Origin: DATKWS01 sp035529435
Lineage (GTDB): Bacteria > Krumholzibacteriota > Krumholzibacteriia > Krumholzibacteriales > Krumholzibacteriaceae
Direction: 5' to 3'
Assembly (NCBI GenBank): GCA_035529435.1
Contig: DATKWS010000063.1
Coordinates: 1 to 20,053, forward strand
Length of the DNA stretch: 20,053 nucleotides
Numbering within the stretch: position 1 is the stretch's first letter; every line of letters begins with the position of its first letter. This document shows positions 14,316 to 20,053 of this stretch, one piece after another. The position numbers and the translations under genes were made by a program. Below the pieces are notes generated by a model. It made no database searches. It was not told the origin of the DNA and was given only the letters and a program-made list of their open reading frames with translations.

Positions 14316-14398
14316 GTGCCTGCTCCAGAAAAAAGATTTGAAGTATCACCGGGGTGTGCTATTACAGTGGTAACTTTGCCCAGCTCGGGGAGAAGAAG

Positions 14399-15655
14399 AT
14401 GCACGATGTGGCCAGATTCCTTTATCTCGTAGTCGCGGGTTTAATCATTTATACATACGCCGGCTATCCGCTCGTTCTGCTGTGTATCGGCCTCTTCAGG
14501 AAACGGCGGCATATCGTTGAGCCGGAGGAGTATCCCCGCGTCGCGTTGATCGTCTCGGCGTACAACGAGGAGCGCATAATACGGGGGAAGATCGAGAACA
14601 GCCTCAAGCTCGATTACCCGGAGGATCGTTTACGCATCATTATCGCCAGTGACGGCTCCATCGATGCGACGGACGCGATCGTTCGTGAATACGAGAACCG
14701 GAACGTGGTGCTCAAGTCGTTCGGCAAGCGTGAGGGAAAGAGCGCGACGCTGAACAGGGCCGTGGTGGGTCTCGACGAGGATATCCTCATCTTTTCCGAT
14801 GCCAATGCTTTTTACAAGGAGGATGCGGTCAGCAAGCTCGTTCGCAACTTTCAGGAAGACGAGATCGGCTGCGTGGTGGGACATCTCCTCTACATGGAAA
14901 ACAGTTCTTACGTCGGCAAGGGGGAGAGCCTCTACTGGCGTTACGAGTCGTTCCTCAACAGCCTGGAGAGCCGCCTGAACTCCGTTCTCGTCGCGACGGG
15001 GACGATATTCGCGATACGGCGGGAGCTGTTCAAGCCCGTAAGCAGGGATGTGGCGAACGATTTTCAGATACCGGCAGATGTCGCCGCAACGGGGTGCGGC
15101 GTCGTCTACGAGAGCGAGGCGATCGCCTACGAGCGCTCAACCTTTTACTTCAGGGAGGAATTCGCCCGCAAGCGCAGGATCATCGTTCGTGGGTTGACGG
15201 GATTCAGGAATCTCCGGCGCAGCTTCGGCGGCGCGTTCCGCATCTTCCAGTTTTTTTCGAGAAAAATGCTCAGATGGTTCATCGGTCCGATGTTGCCGCT
15301 CCTGTATGTCACGAACGCCTTTCTGCTCGATGAACGCCCCTTTTACGTACTCTTCGTTCTGCAGAACATGTTCTACATCCTCGCGGCCGTCGGCGCACTT
15401 CTGCGACGGGGCAAGGTGAAATCGAGGGTGTTTCTCATTCCCTTCTATTTCGTCATGGTGAATACCGCGGCGCTCGCGGCCATCGCCACGTTCATCGGCG
15501 GCAGACGACTGGCCTCCTGGGAAAAGGCTGAGACAACGAGGGACGTGCGCGAGCATCAGCTCGTCGTCCCGCAACTCCGGGTTATCGAAGGGAAGAAGGA
15601 TCTATCTTTTTCGGAAAAACGGGAAAGTGTGAAAAACCTGGAACGGATCACCTAG
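14399..15655 (+). CDS. Family 2 processive-type glycosyltransferase, membrane-bound
   Basis: A protein of 418 residues starting at ATG 14399, about six bases after GGGGAG; a GTG at 14354 would add 15 residues without a ribosome site. An N-terminal membrane segment (about 7-31) precedes a GT-A domain: VALIVSAYNEERII (48-61), IASDGSIDATD (82-92), GKREGKSATLNRA (109-121), the nucleotide/metal motif SDAN (Asp134), a candidate catalytic Asp221 in NDFQIP, and RKRRIIVRG (257-265) in the place of the Q/R-x-x-R-W motif of processive synthases. Three C-terminal membrane helices follow (about 292-311, 314-335 and 344-367). It resembles GT2 enzymes related to hyaluronan, chitin or cellulose synthases and probably extends or starts a surface polysaccharide at the inner membrane. 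The sugar is unknown. The GT4 gene begins 13 bases after its stop, so the two are an operon. Confidence 0.9.
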   Translation: MHDVARFLYLVVAGLIIYTYAGYPLVLLCIGLFRKRRHIVEPEEYPRVALIVSAYNEERIIRGKIENSLKLDYPEDRLRIIIASDGSIDATDAIVREYENRNVVLKSFGKREGKSATLNRAVVGLDEDILIFSDANAFYKEDAVSKLVRNFQEDEIGCVVGHLLYMENSSYVGKGESLYWRYESFLNSLESRLNSVLVATGTIFAIRRELFKPVSRDVANDFQIPADVAATGCGVVYESEAIAYERSTFYFREEFARKRRIIVRGLTGFRNLRRSFGGAFRIFQFFSRKMLRWFIGPMLPLLYVTNAFLLDERPFYVLFVLQNMFYILAAVGALLRRGKVKSRVFLIPFYFVMVNTAALAAIATFIGGRRLASWEKAETTRDVREHQLVVPQLRVIEGKKDLSFSEKRESVKNLERIT

Positions 15656-15668
15656 CCGCTCGCTTTTC

Positions 15669-16832
15669 ATGGAACTCGACCGCATTCTTTTCTTCATCAG
15701 CTCCCTCAGGCAGGGGGGGGCGGAACACCACCTGCTCGATCTGTGCCGGTACCTGAAGCGCGCCTCGATCGCTCCGACGGTCTGCACCCTTTCGCCGGAC
15801 GAGGGCGGTCTCGAAACCACTCTGTTCGCGGAGGAGATTTCGCTGTTGCGTCTTCCTCTCACCTCGCTCCGGGACCTCGCACGTCCGCGCGCCATCCGCT
15901 CGCTGCGGCGCATCATGAGGAACGTCAGGCCGCAGGTGATTCATTCCCACCTGTTTCACGCCGAGGTGGTATCGTTTCTGGGCGCCCTGTTCACCGATAT
16001 TCCGCTTATCGTCACCCGCCACAGCGCGGGGCTCGAGTTCGGCGGGTGGCGGCGTTTATTCCCCCGGATCGGTGCGGGACGGATCGATACGGTCGTGGCG
16101 GTCAGCTCCGAGGCCGCGGATGAAGCGATTGCGTTGGGGCACCCGCGTGACCGGGTCGTCGTAGTGCCGAACGCGGTCGATACGTCGCGGTTCCGGCCTC
16201 TCGAGGAACGCGAGAGGGTCGAGCGGCGGAGCAGTGCGCTGCAGGAGCTGTTCCCCGATGTCGAGCCTGCCTCGTGCCTCGTCGTCGGGGCGGTCGGTGG
16301 GCTCAAACCGGTGAAGAATTTCCCCCTCTTTCTCCGTGTGGCTTCGCGGATCGTGCGTGGGCGCCCGCCGGAGCTGCCGCCGGTGCGGTTCGTGATACTG
16401 GGGGAGGGGGGTGAGCGGGAACGGCTCGAGCACCTTGCGGCGCAACTCGGAATTAAACGGTATCTTGCTATGCCGGGGCATTATCCGAATCCCGAGGAGA
16501 TGTACGGTCTGTTCGACCTCTTCGTGCTCACATCGGTCCGGGAGGGTGTTCCGATCGTGCTGCTCGAGGCCATGGCCTCCGGTATCTCCTGCGTGGCGAG
16601 TGATGTCGGCGGAGTTCGCGATTTGATCGGTGGTACGGGGATTCCGGTTGCAAGCGGGGACGAGGACGGATTCGTCCGCGCCGTGGGGGGGCTTCTGTCC
16701 GATCACGGTGCGCGCAGTGAACGTGCACGGAGCGCCCGGGTTCGTGCCCTGGAATATTACGATATCGAGATCTGGGGTGAGCGTATGCTGCGGTTGTACA
16801 GGGAATCACGCGAGAGACGCCGCTCCCGTTGA
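15669..16832 (+). CDS. Family 4 glycosyltransferase (GT-B)
   Basis: A cytoplasmic retaining glycosyltransferase of 387 residues. The N-terminal Rossmann domain has the acceptor-side signature LRQGGAEHHLLDL (13-25) and VIHSHLFHAE (90-99). The junction VVVVPNAVDTSRF (163-175) leads to the nucleotide-sugar domain with VVGAVGGLKPVKNF, FVILGEGGERERLE, MYGLFDLFVLTS and the E-x7-E motif Glu292-Glu300 in EGVPIVLLEAMASG. Start ATG 15669 has no clear ribosome site; translation may be coupled to the GT2 gene 13 bases upstream. An eight-G run at 15713-15720 encodes the conserved GGAE and could be prone to slippage. Together with GT2 it likely builds a lipid-linked or exported glycan. The donor and acceptor sugars are unknown. 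Confidence 0.9.
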   Translation: MELDRILFFISSLRQGGAEHHLLDLCRYLKRASIAPTVCTLSPDEGGLETTLFAEEISLLRLPLTSLRDLARPRAIRSLRRIMRNVRPQVIHSHLFHAEVVSFLGALFTDIPLIVTRHSAGLEFGGWRRLFPRIGAGRIDTVVAVSSEAADEAIALGHPRDRVVVVPNAVDTSRFRPLEERERVERRSSALQELFPDVEPASCLVVGAVGGLKPVKNFPLFLRVASRIVRGRPPELPPVRFVILGEGGERERLEHLAAQLGIKRYLAMPGHYPNPEEMYGLFDLFVLTSVREGVPIVLLEAMASGISCVASDVGGVRDLIGGTGIPVASGDEDGFVRAVGGLLSDHGARSERARSARVRALEYYDIEIWGERMLRLYRESRERRRSR

Positions 16833-17049
16833 TCTGGCCGGGCGCCGATCGGGCCGCCGGAAGGAATCGTGGCGACCCTACGGAGTGGCGGCCGTTCCCC
16901 CGCTCGCATAAAACTCCTTCCGTTCACTCCTGATTTCGAAAAAAATGAAACTTTTCACCCATTGGGGGAATATACAGGTCAGAGAGGGTTGGATATTCGT
17001 CGGAGGTCATGTTCGAAGGGGGTGAAGGATCGTATCGACGATCGATACC

Positions 17050-18129
17050 ATGAAAAAGGTGTTATTGTTTGCCATGGCGATTCTTTTGGTAGGCTCGGTC
17101 TGCACGGTCGCCTCTGCATACGACGGTGACAAGAAGACCGGGGACCAGAAGAATATCGTCATCAGGATCAAGGGTGATGCAACAGAGGCCGACGGCGAGG
17201 AATGGCTGTACGTCGGCTCCGGTGATGACGATGAAAAGGAAATCAAGGAACTAAAGGTCAAGAAGAAGTCGTGCTCGGCATATCTCGGTATTTACATGGA
17301 TGAACTCTCCGCCAAGATAAAGCGCAAGCACAACTATCCCAAGGACAACGGCGTTTTGATCATCGATGTGGTCACTGACAGCCCCGCCGAGGCCGCCGGA
17401 CTCGAGGAAAATGATATCATCTACCTCTTCGGGGGAGAAGAGGTGGATAACGCCAAGCATCTGTCCGCCTTCGTAAGGGACAGAAAACCAGGCGACTCGG
17501 TCGATATCGTGCTGTACCGCGGCGGCGACAAGAAACAGATCAAGGTCGTCCTGGGAGAGTATACTGGCGAAGTCTCGGTCGATGTCGAAGATTTCAATGA
17601 TTATGTGGAGGAGATCGGCGATTTTGCCGGCAGGCTCGGCAAATCGTTCGGGACTTGGTGGCAGGGCAGCTTCGGATCCGGGGGCCGTCTGGGGATTGAG
17701 TTGACCAACCTCGACGGCGACCTGGCCGGGTACTTCGACGTAGAGGGTGGTGAGGGCGTTCTCGTCCTGAAGGTCATCGAGAACAGTCCCGCCGAGGAGG
17801 CGGGGGTGAAGGCTGGGGATGTGATCGTTGCATTCAACGGCGAGGCCGTGTCCGAGGTCAACGATGTTATCGAGGGATTGGCCGATCTCGACGAGAAGGC
17901 GGTCGAAATCGAAATCGTCAGAAAGGGTAAAAAGCAGACGCTCAATGTCGAAATCGATGAGGGTGAGCATATCTATCGTATCCGCCCCGAGGGAAGGCAG
18001 CGTATCGTGATACCTCCCGCGAAGCGTTTCGACATTATCGATAAGGCGGAGTTGGACAAGGAGCTCGAGGAGCTGAGAAAGGAACTCAAGGAGCTCAAGA
18101 AACAGCTCAAGGAAATGGAGAAGGATTAG
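17050..18129 (+). CDS. Exported double-PDZ protein with C-terminal coiled coil
   Basis: A protein of 359 residues. A Sec signal peptide (MKKVLLFAMAILLVGSVCTVASA, about 1-23) is followed by a charged region, PDZ 1 (about 75-170: SAYLGIYMD, GVLIIDVVTDSPAEAAGLEENDIIYLFGG), a linker and PDZ 2 (about 212-305: GRLGIELTN, GVLVLKVIENSPAEEAGVKAGDVIVAFNG). The end is a Lys/Glu/Leu-rich coiled coil (331-358). The spacing of the SPAE-AG loops is that of HtrA/DegP-type PDZ domains, but there is no trypsin-like domain and no His-Asp-Ser triad. It may be a periplasmic adaptor that presents substrates or partners to another protease. ATG 17050 has no good ribosome site; a TATACA at 16971-16976 is a weak -10 candidate in the 217-base gap upstream, which otherwise shows nothing clear. 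Confidence 0.85.
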   Translation: MKKVLLFAMAILLVGSVCTVASAYDGDKKTGDQKNIVIRIKGDATEADGEEWLYVGSGDDDEKEIKELKVKKKSCSAYLGIYMDELSAKIKRKHNYPKDNGVLIIDVVTDSPAEAAGLEENDIIYLFGGEEVDNAKHLSAFVRDRKPGDSVDIVLYRGGDKKQIKVVLGEYTGEVSVDVEDFNDYVEEIGDFAGRLGKSFGTWWQGSFGSGGRLGIELTNLDGDLAGYFDVEGGEGVLVLKVIENSPAEEAGVKAGDVIVAFNGEAVSEVNDVIEGLADLDEKAVEIEIVRKGKKQTLNVEIDEGEHIYRIRPEGRQRIVIPPAKRFDIIDKAELDKELEELRKELKELKKQLKEMEKD

Positions 18130-18165
18130 ACCGCAGGCGGGCACAATAACGACGGCGCACACGGG

Positions 18166-18192
18166 GAGCCGGCCCCAGCGGGGGGTCGGCTC
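18166..18192 (+). terminator. Hairpin terminator after the double-PDZ gene
   Basis: An 11-bp stem (18166-18176 with 18182-18192, one G-T pair) closes a five-base loop 37 bases after the stop codon. The trailing sequence is only mildly T-rich (TCGCTTATC), but stem strength and placement before a new promoter support termination. Confidence 0.6.
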
Positions 18193-18220
18193 TCGCTTAT
18201 CCCGATCCCTCTTAAATCCT

Positions 18221-18249
18221 TTGACAGTCGAATAAAAGTTGTCTATGTT
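18221..18249 (+). promoter_or_regulatory. Sigma70-type promoter for the Yip1-like gene
   Basis: TTGACA (18221-18226), 17 bases, TATGTT (18244-18249). The expected start is near 18256, about 65 bases before ATG 18321. It lies directly after the terminator hairpin. Confidence 0.65.
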
Positions 18250-18320
18250 AAAACTTGTTCATTTCCCGGATTGCATTACATGGAGGATCGTCACGCCGGT
18301 TTCGTGTACGAGGGGGTTCA

Positions 18321-19067
18321 ATGATGACAGACGAACGGGAACATGGTACTCCGGCACCCGAGGCGGCGCCGGTGGAGCAAGAGGCGTCGGGCGGATTTTT
18401 CGCGTCGATGCTTGACATTTTTATCGATCCAATGAAGGTGTTCCGCCGCATCGCGGCCGGCATGAGCTGGTGGATGCCGTTCGTCGCTGTTTCCGTCATC
18501 GGTATCATCATTGCGATCGTCAATGCACCCCTGACGAACAGAATAATCGAGATGCGGTACGCCACGATGGAAGGGGAGGAGTTGGAGCGGATCAAAAGCG
18601 CCATGAGCACTTGGAAATACATCGGATACGTCGCCGTTCCGATCATCGTGTTGATTTCGAATGTCATCATCGCCGGTATCGTGCATCTGGTGAACAGCGT
18701 GATCAGCATGCGGGCGAACTTCAAGAAAACCTTGAGCCTGGCGATGTTTTGCAGTTTCATCGGCGTTCTGTCCCAGATCATCGGCTCCATCATCATCTGG
18801 ACAAGGGGGATCGAGTCCATTGAATCACCCACGGATCTCAGGGTAAGTTTCGGCCTGGCGGCGCTCTTCCCCGATCTCGAGGGATTTTGGTACCGGTTTT
18901 CCGAAAGCCTGAGCCTGTTTCAGATATGGTACTATATTCTGTTCGTCTTCGGTATCGCGGTGATCATGTCGATCGAGCGAAAGAAGGCCGTGGTGGCGGG
19001 TATCGCCGTCTGGCTCGTTTCGTTTCTCATGATGTTTCTTCAGGGTCTCGCCGGCGGGGGGATGTGA
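18321..19067 (+). CDS. Yip1-domain integral membrane protein
   Basis: A protein of 248 residues starting at ATG 18321, after a GAGGGGG site; the second ATG at 18324 is also possible. A short acidic, Pro/Ala-rich cytoplasmic head (1-23) leads to the Yip1-type opening GFFASMLDIFIDPMKVFRRIAAG followed by WWMPF, then five hydrophobic segments (about 49-69, 101-127, 138-160, 199-217 and 223-242). The order F-x-x-P-x-x-x-F then W-W-x-P is typical of bacterial YIP1 (PF04893) proteins. Their function in bacteria is not well defined. It has its own promoter, and the EF-G paralogue starts 125 bases downstream. Confidence 0.8.
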   Translation: MMTDEREHGTPAPEAAPVEQEASGGFFASMLDIFIDPMKVFRRIAAGMSWWMPFVAVSVIGIIIAIVNAPLTNRIIEMRYATMEGEELERIKSAMSTWKYIGYVAVPIIVLISNVIIAGIVHLVNSVISMRANFKKTLSLAMFCSFIGVLSQIIGSIIIWTRGIESIESPTDLRVSFGLAALFPDLEGFWYRFSESLSLFQIWYYILFVFGIAVIMSIERKKAVVAGIAVWLVSFLMMFLQGLAGGGM

Positions 19068-19192
19068 TCGGCGGAGCGGGCACGGCTGACCGGAATGCGG
19101 AAGATGCCGGGGGTACGGACGATCCCTGAGGGGATGCGGTAACTGGCTGGAGAATATGGTAATACCATCATACGGGTGCAAATGAGGAGGTA

Positions 19193-20053
19193 ATGTTGAA
19201 GAAGTACAGCATCGAGAATCTGCGCAATGTCGTTCTCGTCGGTCACCAATCTTCGGGCAAGACGACGCTCGGGGAGGCAATGCTCTTCGATGCCGGTGTT
19301 ACGAACCGTATGGGGAAGGTGGAGGACGGCAACACGGTGCTGGACGCTTCCCCCGATGAGATCGAGCGGCAGATATCCATCTCGAGCGGCTTCGCCTGTT
19401 TCGAGGCGTCCAAGACAAAAGTCAATATTATGGACACCCCCGGTTACGAGGACTTTGTCGGGGAGGTGCTTTCCTGCGTTCCCGTGGCAGAGGGGGGTGT
19501 GGTGGTCATCAGCGCGGACAGCGGCGTCGAGGTCGGTACGGAAAAGACGTGGAGGTATCTCGATGGCGAGAAGCTTCCCCGCATCGTCTGTGTCAACAAG
19601 ATGGACAAGGAGCACGCGGACTTCGACAAGTGTCTTGCGGATGCCCAGAAATTTCTCAGCAGCCGGGTCATGCCGCTCATCATTCCGATCGGCCAGGGTG
19701 ACTCCTTCACCGGCGTCGTCGACCTTTTGCAAAAAAAGGCGTTCGTATACACGGGGACCGACGGCGCATTCACCGAGGCGGAGGTGCCGGATGATCTCGC
19801 CGGTCCGGTCAATGGGTGGCGCAAGAAACTGATGGATTTCGCCGCCGAGTCGGATGATTCCCTCCTCGAGAAGTTCTTCGAGGCGGGCGAACTCACCGAC
19901 GAGGAGCTCGCCAAGGGGCTGTCCGATGGCTGCCGCGCGGGAACGCTCGTTCCGCTCGTCGTGACCTCGGCGGCCAAGAACATCGGCGTCAAGCAGCTCG
20001 TGGAGATGATCGTCACACTACTACCCTCGCCCGAATGGCGCGGGGTGGTCAAG
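19193..20053 (+). CDS. Elongation factor G-like GTPase (FusA2 type), 5' part
   Basis: The first 287 codons of an EF-G paralogue, open through the window edge. The G domain shows G1 GHQSSGKT (17-24), a G2 region ERQISISSG, G3 DTPGYEDF, G4 NKMD and G5 SAAKN. The pattern GRTLGE-like GKTTLGEAMLFDAGV with GKVEDGNTVLD matches the EF-G-like/FusA2 subfamily rather than translocase EF-G, which would read DAGKTTTTERILFYTG, RGITI and DTPGH. Two functional positions differ from canonical EF-G: Gln replaces Gly in R-G-I, and Tyr replaces the catalytic His of DTPGH. The role is unknown; related mycobacterial EF-G2 is reported, as I recall, to lack ribosome-stimulated GTPase activity. AGGAGG at 19185-19190 is only two bases from ATG 19193 but five from TTG 19196, so the true start may be TTG 19196. 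Confidence 0.9.
   Translation, partial: MLKKYSIENLRNVVLVGHQSSGKTTLGEAMLFDAGVTNRMGKVEDGNTVLDASPDEIERQISISSGFACFEASKTKVNIMDTPGYEDFVGEVLSCVPVAEGGVVVISADSGVEVGTEKTWRYLDGEKLPRIVCVNKMDKEHADFDKCLADAQKFLSSRVMPLIIPIGQGDSFTGVVDLLQKKAFVYTGTDGAFTEAEVPDDLAGPVNGWRKKLMDFAAESDDSLLEKFFEAGELTDEELAKGLSDGCRAGTLVPLVVTSAAKNIGVKQLVEMIVTLLPSPEWRGVVK

Noticed and set aside
14150..14341. 63-codon frame covering the GT2 promoter and leader
   Set aside because: It would start upstream of the promoter, has no ribosome site and runs through the terminator hairpin; the RNA-structure reading explains the sequence better.
1..20053. CRISPR arrays, tRNA/rRNA genes, insertion sequences or a defence/toxin system
   Set aside because: No regularly spaced repeats, no T-loop/acceptor pattern, no transposase or integrase motifs and no toxin-antitoxin pair were seen on either strand.

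Overview
The window is a GC-rich (roughly 60% by eye), densely coded bacterial chromosome segment with no rRNA, tRNA, CRISPR array, transposase or phage gene that I can find. Several features fit a diderm bacterium from the wider FCB/Krumholzibacteriota-Eisenbacteria-like candidate phyla: an outer-membrane beta-barrel of PorT type, an exported papain-like protease ending in a PNPFN-type FlgD/Por-like C-terminal domain, a lipoprotein, a Wzz-type polysaccharide co-polymerase and a UbiE/MenG methyltransferase. The phylum assignment is inference; no marker gene here proves it.

Layout. 2-457: 3' end of a surface protein with a C-terminal membrane anchor. 534-3345: three same-strand genes: ubiE/menG, a formylglycine-generating-enzyme-like (SUMF) lipoprotein and a zinc alcohol dehydrogenase. 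3529-4221: outer-membrane beta-barrel protein. 4276-5835 (minus): secreted C1A cysteine protease. 6144-6494: small carboxymuconolactone decarboxylase/AhpD-like protein. 6678-7856: Wzz/GumC-like chain-length protein. 7883-8632 (minus): class III sirtuin. 8838-10349: M61-like metallopeptidase. 10458-12491: exported beta-propeller protein. 12514-14049 (minus): histidine/aromatic ammonia-lyase homologue whose catalytic motifs are altered. 14399-16832: two glycosyltransferases (GT2 then GT4). 17050-18129: exported double-PDZ protein. 18321-19067: Yip1-like membrane protein. 19193-end: EF-G paralogue, cut by the window edge.

How the genes fit together. The chain-length protein and the two glycosyltransferases point to surface polysaccharide synthesis, but they are about 6.5 kb apart and are not one operon. 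Many of the other products are envelope or exported proteins. Most genes look like single transcription units with their own promoters. Clear sigma70-like elements lie at 6048, 14187 and 18221, and three likely promoters carry an extended -10 of the form TGGTAT.

The two most unusual signals are: (1) the ammonia-lyase homologue, which keeps HutH length and overall motif order but has lost the MIO-forming serine and several catalytic residues in frame; and (2) a textbook promoter at 14187-14215 followed by a short structured leader that ends in a hairpin plus seven T, which sits between the promoter and the GT2 gene and so looks like an attenuator or a small RNA of about 94 nt. I did not find a clearly new multi-gene system.
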